Shown here: in pieces, positions 17,869 through 27,204 of the stretch
Layout: each line of letters starts with the position of its first letter
How positions within the stretch are numbered: position 1 is the first letter of the stretch
Assembly (NCBI GenBank): GCA_029194725.1
Contig: JARFXQ010000001.1
Span: forward strand, 186,001-250,000
From: Nitrospira sp.
GTDB taxonomy: Bacteria > Nitrospirota > Nitrospiria > Nitrospirales > Nitrospiraceae
Reading direction: 5' to 3'
Length of the DNA: 64,000 nucleotides
The notes under the pieces: model-generated
Databases searched by the model: none
What the model was told of the DNA's origin: nothing
The model's input: the letters and a program-made list of their open reading frames with translations, nothing else
Translations under genes and position numbers: made by a program

Positions 17869-18351
17869 ATGAACAACACGATTGCGGCTCTCGTATTCGG
17901 TGCAACCCTGGCCTTTTCGTTCATGGCTCAGGCCCATACCGACGAATTTTTCGAATCCGTTGAAGCTCCGCACGGCGGGCAGCTGCGCATGACCGGTCCG
18001 TTTCATATGGAACTGGTCGCCAAGGCTGGAGATTTGACCGTATACGTCACCGACCATGCGGACAATGCCATCAGCGTGGACGGCGGTCTAGCCAAAGCCA
18101 ACATTGAGAACGGATCGACAAGGACGCAGGTGAACTTGTTTCCGGTAGGGAGCAATATCCTCAGAGGCTCCGGCGCCTTTTCGCTGACCCCGAGTACCGT
18201 GGTCGTCGTTTTCCTAAAGCTGCCGAAGCAAGACGGCTATGCCGCGCGCTTCATGCCGTTGAAACCCAAGGGCGAACAGGGAGAGAAGGCCCCATCCCAC
18301 GAGGATGATGCCGGCCCTCACCACCACCATCACCACCCACCGAAACATTGA
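17869..18351 (+). CDS. Periplasmic His-rich protein, paralogue 1
   Basis: 160 residues. A Sec signal peptide ends near QAHTDEFF. The mature domain contains APHGGQLRMTGPFHMELV and VYVTDHADNAIS, and the tail ends in a natural run of six His within GPHHHHHHPPKH. The His content and export suggest binding of Cu, Zn, Ni or Ag in the periplasm, but no metal is proven. It is a clear paralogue of the next gene with the same domain order, so a tandem duplication. The ATG at 17869 starts the signal peptide; AGGAGG lies 11 bp upstream. Confidence 0.8.
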   Translation: MNNTIAALVFGATLAFSFMAQAHTDEFFESVEAPHGGQLRMTGPFHMELVAKAGDLTVYVTDHADNAISVDGGLAKANIENGSTRTQVNLFPVGSNILRGSGAFSLTPSTVVVVFLKLPKQDGYAARFMPLKPKGEQGEKAPSHEDDAGPHHHHHHPPKH

Positions 18352-18366
18352 TTGGGAGAACCGATC

Positions 18367-18822
18367 ATGAAACATCTACTGGGAAACTTAGCTCTGTGCG
18401 CAACGCTGCTCGCGGCGGCGCCGATCGGAGCCCATACGGCAAAACAATCCGAGCCTGTTAAAGCCCTTCACGGTGGGCAAGCTCTTTCTGCCGGGCCATA
18501 TCATCTAGAGCTGATCGCCAAGGACGGCGAACTCATGCTGTATGTGACCGATCATGCAGACAAGGCCATCCCCACTGATGGAGCAAGAGCCAAGGCCACC
18601 ATCCAACATGGGTATGAGAAGGCTAACATCCAGGTGGAATTGGAACCGTCCGGTGAAAACACCCTCAAGGGTACCGGGACATTTACGATAAACCCCGACA
18701 CCGGGATCATTGTCTTCTTCAAGCTACCGGAAAAGGATGCTTACGCAGCCCGCTTCACTCCGCTCAACAGCAAGGGCGGAGCCGCACAAACAGAGGATCA
18801 CCACCACAAGCCGAAACATTGA
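18367..18822 (+). CDS. Periplasmic His-rich protein, paralogue 2
   Basis: 151 residues, 15 bp after its paralogue. A signal peptide ends at about IGAHTAK. The mature domain aligns with its neighbour: KALHGGQALSAGPYHLELIAKDG, VTDHADKAIPTDGARAKA, FKLPEKDAYAARFTPLN. The His tail is shorter (EDHHHKPKH). Conserved HGGQ, HLEL and DHAD positions are candidate metal ligands shared by both. The divergence between the copies argues for an old duplication with separate roles. I do not know a characterised homologue. Confidence 0.8.
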   Translation: MKHLLGNLALCATLLAAAPIGAHTAKQSEPVKALHGGQALSAGPYHLELIAKDGELMLYVTDHADKAIPTDGARAKATIQHGYEKANIQVELEPSGENTLKGTGTFTINPDTGIIVFFKLPEKDAYAARFTPLNSKGGAAQTEDHHHKPKH

Positions 18823-18882
18823 TCGCTTCACTTTCCTCAGCATTCACAATAACTCTGGAGGGTTTCGTCACGGTCGCCTAAC

Positions 18883-19626
18883 GTGCCGGCAACCAAGGGT
18901 ATGACAGGATTATTGGATAAGTGGAGGAGCCGGAGCTCCGGCATTGCCTTGGTGACCGGTGCTAACAAGGGCATCGGGCTTGAGGTAGTCCGGCAATTGG
19001 CGGCAAAACAGTGGCGCGTGTTCCTGAGCGGACGATCCCTCGATTCCATCGAACGAGCTGCTGTTTCCCTCTCCGCCCCGTCCGTCACCCCCGTCATCCT
19101 CGATGTCACTGATCAAGAAAGTATCGACAAAGCTGCGAAGATCGTCTCAGAGACCGTCGATCATCTCGACGTTCTCGTGAACAATGCAGGCATCTTGGAC
19201 GACCACGACGATTCGATCTTGGATCTATCCGTCGATCGTCTCCGGCGAATGTTTGAGACCAACACCATCGGTCCCTTGCTCGTCACCCAGGCGTTCGTCC
19301 CTCTGCTCCGCAAGAGTGCCGCTGCTCGCATCATCAACATCTCGAGTGGAGTCGGACGGTTGACCGACATGGGTCCGGCAGTTCCAGCCTACGGCATTTC
19401 CAAAACGGCGCTCAACGGCGTAACCGGGAAATTCGCGGCATCGTTGAAAAGCGCCGTCATAGCAGTGAATGCTGTGGATCCCGGCTGGGTGCGGACTGAG
19501 ATGGGAGGGAGCGAAGCGCCACGTTCAGTGGAGGAGGGGGCGGACACGATCGTCTGGCTGGCGACCCAGGCCCCTCAGTCAATGACCGGCCTGTTCCTCC
19601 GTGATCGTAAACCGATTCCGTGGTAA
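18883..19626 (+). CDS. Short-chain dehydrogenase/reductase
   Basis: 247 residues of classical SDR. The nucleotide-binding motif is TGANKGIG, followed by VLVNNAG, the catalytic Ser in IINISSGVG and the Tyr-x3-Lys in YGISK; PGWVRTEMGG comes before the lid. The arrangement resembles carbonyl-reductase-like SDRs acting on aldehydes or ketones with NADPH, but the substrate cannot be told. Start uncertain: GTG at 18883 or ATG at 18901. Cytoplasmic. No operon partner is obvious. Confidence 0.88.
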   Translation: MPATKGMTGLLDKWRSRSSGIALVTGANKGIGLEVVRQLAAKQWRVFLSGRSLDSIERAAVSLSAPSVTPVILDVTDQESIDKAAKIVSETVDHLDVLVNNAGILDDHDDSILDLSVDRLRRMFETNTIGPLLVTQAFVPLLRKSAAARIINISSGVGRLTDMGPAVPAYGISKTALNGVTGKFAASLKSAVIAVNAVDPGWVRTEMGGSEAPRSVEEGADTIVWLATQAPQSMTGLFLRDRKPIPW

Positions 19627-19687
19627 AACATTCCTCCGGATTTTGAGAGCCTCGTTTAGGACCAAGACAGATGACCATCTGATCGGA

Positions 19688-19864
19688 TCACCGCAACAAA
19701 TTCGCTGAGGGCTTGTCCATGTAGGTCAACAGTGCGATAAGCCCCGCGCCGATCACCAGCCACGATAGGCCGCCTTTCCAATTTCGCTGGCTGAACGCAA
19801 ACACGCTGATCAGGAACATCAACGCCCCCACAATCCCGATAAACATCGAACCCGCCGCACTCAT
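19688..19864 (-). CDS. 58-residue membrane peptide
   Basis: ATG at 19864 follows GGGAGGGAC. The protein has two hydrophobic segments (about 6-24, MFIGIVGALMFLISVFAF, and 34-48, SWLVIGAGLIALLTY) with a basic QRNWKGG link between and ends MDKPSANLLR. Two short helices and a strong ribosome site support a real gene despite its size. No known family recognised. Confidence 0.6.
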   Translation of the reverse strand: MSAAGSMFIGIVGALMFLISVFAFSQRNWKGGLSWLVIGAGLIALLTYMDKPSANLLR

Positions 19865-20059
19865 TAGTCCCTCCCGAGAAGAGGTTCCTGTTTACCATGT
19901 CGAGAGGAAGGAACTCCAGGGCATGCGCGTGATTGACAAGGTTGAGGATCAGCGCCTCCTGGTAGTAGTCATAGCCTTGCCCAACCAATCTGCTGCCTAG
20001 CTTCTGCGCAGCGCCGTTCGAGCTCTTTGTCTTCGAGCAGCGAGCGCAAGGCTCTACCA

Positions 20060-20301
20060 CTAGCCAAATAGCCGTTCAAGAAGCGACTCGCGGTTTATCT
20101 CACAATGCGCAGCCACATCGGCGAGAATGGCCGAGAGGGTGCCGATGCGAAGCGGGGTATCAGGGGAATCGTGAGATGATGCTCGCCGTGCTCGTGGGTG
20201 GTGAGTCGAAGGTGACTGCCTGTTTGGCGGGTAATCGAGTAGCCGAGTTTGCGAAGGGCCTGAGCGAGATCGCTCCCGGACAGATCGCGGGGAAGCCTCA
20301 T
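20060..20301 (-). pseudogene. hicA: HicA-type toxin, frameshifted
   Basis: From ATG 20301 the protein reads LSGSDLAQALRKLGYSITRQ, then GSHLRLTTHEHGEHHLTIP, a clear HicA (YcfA) mRNA-interferase start with the catalytic His in GSHLRL. At the run 20163-20166 (GGGG on the plus strand) the frame breaks; one extra base restores DTPLRIGTLSAILADVAAH and the family-typical end LLERLFG at 20060. As written the toxin is truncated or altered at its C-terminal helix. Its start overlaps the stop of the upstream antitoxin gene. Confidence 0.8.
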
Positions 20302-20504
20302 ACGGCGATAACTTCCTCACGGACATAGTGAAGGCGGACGATCTTTGGGGCCATGCCTTCTTCAAAGTGACAACGAACGGCTTCACGGACTTTCCCCGGC
20401 AATTCAGCCGGCGTGTCCGCTTCTGTGAAGATCGACTGCCCGAGTGCACGCGCAATATACCCGCCCTCCGGAGCCTCTTCGACGACAAAGATCAACTCAC
20501 TCAT
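20298..20504 (-). CDS. hicB: HicB-like antitoxin
   Basis: 68 residues: SELIFVVEEAPEGGYIARAL, then SIFTEADTPAELPGKVREAV and FEEGMAPKIVRLHYVREEVI. This is the short HicB-type fold that neutralises HicA. Proteins of this type are sometimes mislabelled as 2-oxoisovalerate dehydrogenase subunits in databases. Its stop overlaps the hicA start by 4 bp (ATGA), giving translational coupling. It lies about 100 bp from the end of hsdS. Confidence 0.85.
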   Translation of the reverse strand: MSELIFVVEEAPEGGYIARALGQSIFTEADTPAELPGKVREAVRCHFEEGMAPKIVRLHYVREEVIAV

Positions 20505-20608
20505 GGCGATCCTGCATCAAGGGTGTGTTTGGCACATGGTAGTCCCGCACCCACCTAATGTCCAGCCTGCAACGCCTTACGCACGAGTAACCAGAGATGT
20601 GGTTTAGA

Positions 20609-22285
20609 CTACCTGAATTTCCTGGATCGGGCCGCCGGGGCCAGCGCCTCGTGGAGGACGGCTTCGAGGAGGCGACGGCTATCGGCATGGGTGGTGGTGA
20701 GCTGCGCTTCGAGCTGGTCGCAGAGGGCCAGCAGTTCATCGACCTTGGCGACGATGCGGTGCTGTTCGGCAAGGGGCGGGAGTGGAAAAACAAGCTTCGA
20801 TAGAGCAACCCCGGTGAAGTGTGGGATTCCGACTCCGGTGAAATAGGTTTGAAGCACTCCGGAGTGGAAGTAGACGCAGATACAGTACGAAAAAAAATCG
20901 CTATTCAGTGCTGGACCTGGTCGAACACGATGCAGTGCCTTTTGGAAAAGGATCTTGGGTTCCGTCCCTCGCCAAACGGCAGTTCTTCCTATGCCGTGGC
21001 CTCCTTCGCAAATCAGTACATCTCCGTTTCTAAGAACGTATTTCTTAACCTCGTCGGCCTCGATTCGCAGAACCTTTAGTTCTTCCAATTTAATGTTGAA
21101 CCAATGGACATTTGTGTTTCGGAGATATCGATAAGGCTTACCTGAATTCTTCGCCTTGTCGAGCATCTTGCCCAGCCGAGATTCAGCGACGTTTTCGACT
21201 CGCGTCCAGGTCCAGCTAGATGGGAGTCTCAACTGAATCCGGTTTGCTTCAGCTGTCTCCTTCTCAATCCCGAATTCAGGTGCGTGCTCGTCACTAGGGT
21301 CTTGAGCAACAATTTTCCCACGGACGGCGAGGTTGAGGATGGTTTGGCGGAGTTGCTGGATATGCTCGGGTCTCGTGGTGAGGGGCGGGAGGTGGTTGAA
21401 GTAGAAGCGGGCGTGGTCGCGGAAGGCGTCGAGGTCTGCGCCATTGTTCAAGCGATTCAGAGATGAAGCCACCAGCCGATCTCGCTGGCTCTCGCGCTCC
21501 GCCTGCGCCGCCTCCAAGCGATCACAGAGCGCCATCAATTCATCCACCTTGGCGACGATGCGCTGTTGTTCGACGAGGGGCGGGAGGGGCACAACCTGAT
21601 TCATTGCAAGTTGCGAAGTCAGTTCGACTTGATTGGTTGATCCTGCTGCTCGGTCCTCAATAACTGCGTAGACGTGATCTGAACGAAGCCACGAACGAAT
21701 GTATTCAGCATCAACCTCAAGGCATCGAACAACCGTGACATGACTATCGCAGACCAGCTTGCGTGGTGGTTCTTTTACTTTGACAACTCGTCCAATGGTT
21801 CCTGTGCCGGTGGAGTTCCAAAGCAAATCGTCTCTCCGCAAAAAGCGGATTGGCTCGTACTCTTCAATCGATTCAGGAGTGATGGACTTCGCGGAATCAA
21901 GATCAAGCCCGCCCCACTGAACGCACTTTTGTGAGATCACTGGGAGTCCCTCACCGGTTGTATATTCAGGGGACTTACCTCGTTGAATGTAGGACGTTAT
22001 GTCGTTCAAGCGGACCCATTGCCAGTTGGCCGGGATTCCGAACGGAATTTCATCCTCTTCAACATCAAGCAACGGTTTTCCCTTCTTGATTTCGCCCGCG
22101 TAGACCAACCGTGCTTTCTCTGCCCGAATCCGATCGAGCAATTTAGACGCGGGTTCGTCTCTCGGATCTTGTTCGACTAGCTTTCCACGCACCGCAAGAT
22201 CAAGAATAAACCGTCGCAGGCGAGCAATGGCGTCGGGCGCGTCGCTGATCTGTTCGAAATGTTGCAGCAGGCGTTCTGGCGTCAT
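20609..22285 (-). CDS. hsdS: Type I restriction-modification specificity subunit HsdS
   Basis: 558 residues with two target-recognition domains (about 90-250 and 345-520), each followed by the conserved helical spacer with LPPLVEQQRIVAKVDELMAL and LPPLAEQHRIVAKVDELLAL. Each TRD recognises half of a bipartite DNA site; the helices set the gap. It joins HsdM to give the methylase and HsdR to give the nuclease. It is the last gene of the hsdR-hsdM-hsdS run. The N-terminus has an extra helical segment (RLRRFILDLAVRGKLVEQDP) that recurs before the second TRD (IQQLRQTILNLAVRGKIVAQ), showing the internal repeat. Confidence 0.95.
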   Translation of the reverse strand: MTPERLLQHFEQISDAPDAIARLRRFILDLAVRGKLVEQDPRDEPASKLLDRIRAEKARLVYAGEIKKGKPLLDVEEDEIPFGIPANWQWVRLNDITSYIQRGKSPEYTTGEGLPVISQKCVQWGGLDLDSAKSITPESIEEYEPIRFLRRDDLLWNSTGTGTIGRVVKVKEPPRKLVCDSHVTVVRCLEVDAEYIRSWLRSDHVYAVIEDRAAGSTNQVELTSQLAMNQVVPLPPLVEQQRIVAKVDELMALCDRLEAAQAERESQRDRLVASSLNRLNNGADLDAFRDHARFYFNHLPPLTTRPEHIQQLRQTILNLAVRGKIVAQDPSDEHAPEFGIEKETAEANRIQLRLPSSWTWTRVENVAESRLGKMLDKAKNSGKPYRYLRNTNVHWFNIKLEELKVLRIEADEVKKYVLRNGDVLICEGGHGIGRTAVWRGTEPKILFQKALHRVRPGPALNSDFFSYCICVYFHSGVLQTYFTGVGIPHFTGVALSKLVFPLPPLAEQHRIVAKVDELLALCDQLEAQLTTTHADSRRLLEAVLHEALAPAARSRKFR

Positions 22286-22314
22286 GGAAAGACTTCAGTC
22301 TGTTCGGACTCTGG

Positions 22315-22334
22315 ATTCCCGCTTTCGCGGGAAT
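22315..22334. repeat. dRS3-like palindrome ATTCCCGC-N4-GCGGGAAT
   Basis: A perfect 8-bp inverted repeat around TTTC in the 70-bp hsdM-hsdS gap, within a context (CTGGATT before it, GACGG after it) like short repeats scattered through many bacterial genomes. It can fold as a hairpin. It may affect hsdS expression or mark past recombination. Confidence 0.7.
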
Positions 22335-22355
22335 GACGGATGGCATGAGTCGGAT

Positions 22356-23810
22356 TCATCGCAACAGGGCCTTCTCCAAAATAGCCTTGAGCTGATCACG
22401 GAGGTTGGCGGTTTCCTTCTCGGATGCCTCAAGTTTCTGAAGCAGTTCTTCCGGATCGCCATGATCGTCGGCGACGGTATGAGGATTCTTGATGTCGAGG
22501 TTATAGCCGCGAGCTTTCACGTCATCGGCGGTCACCTTCCAGGCGACGTCGGTTTCCTTTCGGCCTTTCCGTTTCGCTCCTCCCCACCAGTCGATGCAGG
22601 GCTTCAGATGCTCGAAGCGGATGGGCTTCGTCATCGAGTAGGCCTTCTGGCCGTCAGGGATGCGATGTTCGTAGAACCAGATCTCCTTCGTCGGCTCGCC
22701 CTTTTCGAAGAACAGCAGATTCGTCCCGATGCTGGCGTAGGGTTTGAACACGCTGTTGGGCAGTCGGACGATCGTATGGAGATTGCATTCCTCCATCAGG
22801 TGTTCCTTGAGCCTGGTTTTCACCCCTTCGCCGAACAGCGAGCCGTCCGGCAGCACGACAGCGGCGCGTCCACCGGCTTTGAGCAATCGCACGATCAGCG
22901 CGAGAAAGAGATCCGCCGTCTCGCGGGTCTGGAAATGTTTCGGAAAGTTACTTTCAATCCCGTCTTCTTCCTTACCGCCGAAGGGTGGATTGGTGAGGAC
23001 AATGTCCACGCGATCAGCTTGGCCATAACTGATGTAGGGCCGGGCCAGGGTGTTGTCGTGGCGGACGAAGGAGGGATCGTCGATGCCATGCAGCAGCATG
23101 TTCGTGACGCAGAGCATGTGCGGGAGCTGCTTTTTCTCGCAGGCGCGCAAGCCCTGCTGCATCTTCCGTTCATCCGCCGGTTTCTTCACATAGCGCTCGC
23201 GCATGTGACGGATGGCGCAGGTGAGAAAACCGCCGGTGCCGCAGGCCGGGTCAAAGAGCATCTCGCCGGGGTGCGGGTCGATCCGGTCCGCCATGAAGGC
23301 CGTGACGGCGCGGGGCGTGTAGTACTCGCCCGCGTTGCCGGCGCTCTGAAGGTCGTTCAGGATCTGCTCGTAGATGTCGCCGAAGTGCTGGCGCTCGGTC
23401 AGGTTGTTGAAGTCGATGCTGTTGATCTTGTTGATCACCTGCCGCATGAGCTGGCCGGACTTCATGTAGTTGTAGGCGTCCTCAAAGACCTCCCGCACGA
23501 CGCGGCGGCGGCCGTCCTTGGTCGAGCCCGACAACTCTTTGAGCGAGGGGAAGAGGTCACCGTTCACAAAGGCCATGAGCGGTTCGCCGGTGATGCCTTC
23601 TGGGTCAGCTGCCCAGGTGCGCCACTGGAACTTCTTCGGGATGGGCGACCGGTAGTCCTTCTGCATCGCCTCCAGTTCCAAATCCTGATCGTCGATGATC
23701 TTGAGGAAAAACATCCAGCAGAGCTGGGAGATACGCTGCGCGTCGCCATCGACGCCGCTGTCCTGACGCATGATGTCTTGAATCGATTTGACGGTATTGC
23801 GGACAGACAT
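22356..23810 (-). CDS. hsdM: Type I restriction-modification methylase subunit HsdM
   Basis: 484 residues. An N-terminal helical HsdM domain (VRNTVKSIQDIMRQDSG) is followed by the N6-adenine methylase domain with AdoMet motif DPACGTGGFL and catalytic NPPFGG. It methylates adenine at the site chosen by HsdS. It starts 3 bp downstream of the hsdR stop. Confidence 0.96.
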   Translation of the reverse strand: MSVRNTVKSIQDIMRQDSGVDGDAQRISQLCWMFFLKIIDDQDLELEAMQKDYRSPIPKKFQWRTWAADPEGITGEPLMAFVNGDLFPSLKELSGSTKDGRRRVVREVFEDAYNYMKSGQLMRQVINKINSIDFNNLTERQHFGDIYEQILNDLQSAGNAGEYYTPRAVTAFMADRIDPHPGEMLFDPACGTGGFLTCAIRHMRERYVKKPADERKMQQGLRACEKKQLPHMLCVTNMLLHGIDDPSFVRHDNTLARPYISYGQADRVDIVLTNPPFGGKEEDGIESNFPKHFQTRETADLFLALIVRLLKAGGRAAVVLPDGSLFGEGVKTRLKEHLMEECNLHTIVRLPNSVFKPYASIGTNLLFFEKGEPTKEIWFYEHRIPDGQKAYSMTKPIRFEHLKPCIDWWGGAKRKGRKETDVAWKVTADDVKARGYNLDIKNPHTVADDHGDPEELLQKLEASEKETANLRDQLKAILEKALLR

Positions 23811-23813
23811 GAG

Positions 23814-26282
23814 TTAGGCGGCTCCTTGATAAAGGGCAGATTGCAGTTCGTGCACGGCCTGTTCGAAGCCATGCCGTCCTCCAAACGTCTTGAGCAGTTC
23901 GATCGGCGTGCCCATGGCATCGAACGGCGAGATCTTGAGGATCTGCGGATCGTCCAGGCTGGTGACACCTTCGTCTTGATATTTCTGGAGCAAGGCTTCC
24001 AGCACGGCGCGGGCTTGCTTGCCGTACTTCGTGAAGACATCCTGCTTGCGGACATTCTCGGCCCGTTCTCGCCTTGTCAGCGGCGGCTGATCGAAGGCCA
24101 CATGGCAGATGAGGTCGAAGGGATCGAGATCCTTTCCCACTTCGTCGGCCAACGGTTCGAGCAATAGCCCTTCCTGCTCCAACTCCTCAATGATGGCCTG
24201 CTTACGCTCGGCGCTGTTCCACTGTTTGAGAAACGCCGTGAGGCTCGCGTACCGTTTCCGGAGCCGCTTCTTGGTGTAGTCGCGCAGAGTCTCGGTCACC
24301 AACTTGCCGTATTCGTCGAGATACTCCACCCGCTCCGCAATCACGCTGACTTCCTCACCATGGATATGATACTTGCGAGGTTGCGTGCCGCCGGGCTGGA
24401 TGGTGATGTCCGGCGTGACGGGATCCACGACGACCTGCTCATCTTCTCCAGGTCTGGGTGGAATCGGATCTTCCGTATCAACCGACGGCAGCAGATCGTC
24501 TGGCGGCGCGACCGGATCTTGTTCCCCAGGCTCGTAGATCTGCACCGGCTCACCGTCGAAGTCGGGATCGGCGAAATGATTGGTGGCCTTTCGAAAGTCG
24601 ATGAGCGTGAAGTAGTACTTCTTGCTGTCCTCATGCACGCGTGTCCCACGGCCGACAATCTGCTTGAATTCCGTCATGGAGCCGACTTCACGGTCAAGAA
24701 CGATCACGCGGCAGGTCTGGGCATCAACCCCTGTGGAGAGCAGCCGCGAGGTTGTGACGATTACCGGGTACTTGGCCTCCGGATCGATGAAGTTGCCGAG
24801 TTGGGCTGTGCCTTCGGCGTCATCGCCGGTGATCCGCATGATGTAGCGCTCGTTCTTCTGCACCAGGTCGGCGTTCTCGTTGATCAAGGCCTGGCGCATC
24901 CGGGCTGCGTGTTCGACATCCACACAGAAGACGATGGTCTTCTGAAAACGGTCGCCGCTCTCGTTCAGGAACTCGGTCACTTTGCGTGCTACCCGCTTGG
25001 TCCGCTCATCGATCACCAAATTCCGATCGTAGTCCTTCTGGTTGTAGATGCGGTCTTCGATCTCCTGGCCGTATTTATCGACCTCTCCCTTCGCCGGGCG
25101 ATAGCCCTCCACGTCCACATCCAAATGAACCTTCACCACTTTATAGGGAGCGAGGAAGCCGTCGCGGATGCCTTCCTTCAGCGAGTAGGTGAACAGGGGC
25201 TTGCCGAAGTAGTGGATGTTGGAGACGTAGGCGGTTTCTTTCGGCGTGGCGGTAAGGCCGATCTGGGTCGCGCTGGAGAAATGGTCGAGGATCTCCCGCC
25301 AGGCGGAATCCGCCGCAGCGCTGCCACGGTGGCATTCGTCAATGACGATGAGGTCGAAGAAGTCAGGCGAGAGTTCCCGATACAGCTTGTCGCGCTCCTC
25401 CGGCCCGGTAATGGCTTGGTAGAGCCCGAGATAGATTTCGTAGGACGTGTCGATCCGTCGATGTTTCTTATCCACGGCCAGAGGCAACTCAACGACCCCG
25501 CCGTCCGCTCGCTCGATGGTTTTTGAACCGGTACTGAGTTTGGCCATTGTCTTTCCAAATGGCCGGAAGTCGTTGACCATCGTTTGATCGATCAGGACAT
25601 TGCGGTCGGCGAGATACAGGATGCGTTTCTTGCGCCCGGCTTTCCAGAGACGCCAGATGATTTGAAAGGCCGTGTAGGTCTTACCGGTGCCGGTCGCCAT
25701 GACCAGGAGCAGACGATTCTGGCCTTTGGCAATCGCCTCGATAGTCTTGTTGATCGCAATGCGCTGGTAATAGCGCGGCTCCTTGCCGCTCGCATCGTCG
25801 TGGTAGCTCTGGAGCACGATCTCTTCCTGTGCCGGCGCCAGGCCCTTCCACGCACGATACTGCTGCCAGAGGGTTTCAGGCGAGGGGAACCCATTCAGTC
25901 CGAGCTCGACTTCTCGTTGCTCGCTTCGGCCCGTTCGATCGTGAAAAGCGAAGCCGTCACCGTTCGATGAAAAGACGAAGGGAATATCGAGCGTCTCGGC
26001 ATACTCCAACGCCTGCTGCATGCCGCCGCCGACGGGATGGCGGTTGTCTTTTGCCTCGATGAGGGCGATGGGAAGGTTCGGCTTGTAGTAGAGGATATAG
26101 TCGGCGCGTTTGGCCTTGCCCCGAGTAACCAGCTTGCCCCGCACGATGATACGCCCTTTGGTAAAACCGACCTCCTCGCGAATCTGCGACAGCTCATCCC
26201 ATCCCGCCCGCTTCACCGCCGGTGTGATGAACTTGGTGCAAATGTCGCGTTCACTCAACGATTGCTTGATGAGGTCCGTCAC
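23814..26282 (-). CDS. hsdR: Type I restriction endonuclease/translocase subunit HsdR
   Basis: 822 residues. Order: N-terminal nuclease domain ([20 protein letters not shown], with the E-A-K catalytic pair), SF2 helicase motor with Walker [11 protein letters not shown] and Walker [10 protein letters not shown], then C-terminal helicase lobe ([11 protein letters not shown]) and a helical C-terminus that contacts the methylase. It translocates DNA and cuts unmodified DNA. Start GTG at 26282. It is the first gene of an intact hsdRMS set, so the system may be active. Confidence 0.95.
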   Translation of the reverse strand: MTDLIKQSLSERDICTKFITPAVKRAGWDELSQIREEVGFTKGRIIVRGKLVTRGKAKRADYILYYKPNLPIALIEAKDNRHPVGGGMQQALEYAETLDIPFVFSSNGDGFAFHDRTGRSEQREVELGLNGFPSPETLWQQYRAWKGLAPAQEEIVLQSYHDDASGKEPRYYQRIAINKTIEAIAKGQNRLLLVMATGTGKTYTAFQIIWRLWKAGRKKRILYLADRNVLIDQTMVNDFRPFGKTMAKLSTGSKTIERADGGVVELPLAVDKKHRRIDTSYEIYLGLYQAITGPEERDKLYRELSPDFFDLIVIDECHRGSAAADSAWREILDHFSSATQIGLTATPKETAYVSNIHYFGKPLFTYSLKEGIRDGFLAPYKVVKVHLDVDVEGYRPAKGEVDKYGQEIEDRIYNQKDYDRNLVIDERTKRVARKVTEFLNESGDRFQKTIVFCVDVEHAARMRQALINENADLVQKNERYIMRITGDDAEGTAQLGNFIDPEAKYPVIVTTSRLLSTGVDAQTCRVIVLDREVGSMTEFKQIVGRGTRVHEDSKKYYFTLIDFRKATNHFADPDFDGEPVQIYEPGEQDPVAPPDDLLPSVDTEDPIPPRPGEDEQVVVDPVTPDITIQPGGTQPRKYHIHGEEVSVIAERVEYLDEYGKLVTETLRDYTKKRLRKRYASLTAFLKQWNSAERKQAIIEELEQEGLLLEPLADEVGKDLDPFDLICHVAFDQPPLTRRERAENVRKQDVFTKYGKQARAVLEALLQKYQDEGVTSLDDPQILKISPFDAMGTPIELLKTFGGRHGFEQAVHELQSALYQGAA

Positions 26283-26434
26283 AAGGAAAATTTCGTCCGA
26301 TTTGGTTGCTTTCGCCGAAGCTTACCCGTTTCCCTGTTGGAAATCACGCCATTGAAGAGGGGGTGAAACGTCAAACGACAGGCTTGAAAAGGGAGAGGTC
26401 GCAGAAGTGCGCGTGGCGCACACAGATTGCCCAC

Positions 26435-27187
26435 TCAGCCAGCGTAGTCGAACGAGAGGTCGCGGGTTTGAATAAGGCGAATATTGTGAAGGGTTCCACT
26501 GGAGAGGCGACCCGTGAGACGATCCCAGATGGTCTTGGCGAGCGCTTCTCCCCTCACCGTTTCGGATCCGAGCACTTGACGGAGGTCCTGTCGATCGAAA
26601 GTCTTGATGACGGTGTCCTGTACCAGTCGGTCCAAGGCACCGATGTCGGTCACCATGCCCGTCACCGAGTCGATCGTCCCATGAACCGTCACGTAAACGT
26701 CCCAGTCCCGCCCCTGATGACTGTCTTGGATGGCATTGAACGAATATCGCTTGGCGACGGCAGCGACATCTGGACCGTCGGCTGCGGTGATCTCGGCATA
26801 CAGATCTTCATCCTCACAGAGCCGAAGAGCATGCAGTGTGCCGATATCCCGCTGGGAGGCCAATTTCGTCCAGAGCACATGGGCAAAATTCTCCGATGTG
26901 GGAATCCGGTCTTTGAAGTAGGGCATGTCGAGGTTCAGGTTCTTGTGGTCAAACTCTTCGAGCACGGCGAGCAACAGCCGTTTGAGGTCGAACAGATTGA
27001 CGACCATTCCGGTCGTTGGATCGATCTCGCCGGAGACGGTCACTTCCAGCAGGTAGTTATGTCCGTGAGCGGGAGGATTGTAGCAGCGCCCGAACACCGC
27101 GCGATTCTTCGCCTCATCCCATTCAGTCCTGATATAGCGATGCGCGGCGGCGAACTCGATACGCTTGTTCAACAGAACAGAGGGCAT
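26435..27187 (-). CDS. Tandem 6-pyruvoyl-tetrahydropterin synthase/QueD-like fusion
   Basis: 250 residues holding two copies of the PTPS/QueD fold. The first half has the full zinc triad H16 (FAAAHRY), H41 and H43 (AHGHNY) and the catalytic Cys C35 in GRCYNPP. The second half (from about 135) repeats the later elements (GTIDSVTGMVTDIGALDRL mirrors GEIDPTTGMVVNLFDLKRL) but lacks the HGH zinc motif, so it is probably non-catalytic. Single-domain QueD has about 120 residues. ATG at 27187 follows GGGA; the first TTG at 27208 is less likely. It lies 17 bp after the DUF3501 gene and probably belongs to the rubrerythrin operon. Confidence 0.88.
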   Translation of the reverse strand: MPSVLLNKRIEFAAAHRYIRTEWDEAKNRAVFGRCYNPPAHGHNYLLEVTVSGEIDPTTGMVVNLFDLKRLLLAVLEEFDHKNLNLDMPYFKDRIPTSENFAHVLWTKLASQRDIGTLHALRLCEDEDLYAEITAADGPDVAAVAKRYSFNAIQDSHQGRDWDVYVTVHGTIDSVTGMVTDIGALDRLVQDTVIKTFDRQDLRQVLGSETVRGEALAKTIWDRLTGRLSSGTLHNIRLIQTRDLSFDYAG

Positions 27188-27204
27188 AGATTCCCAGTGC
27201 TGAG

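Noticed and set aside
22227..24167. Long plus-strand frame of 646 codons
   Set aside because: Antisense shadow of hsdM and hsdR; low-complexity translation without domains.
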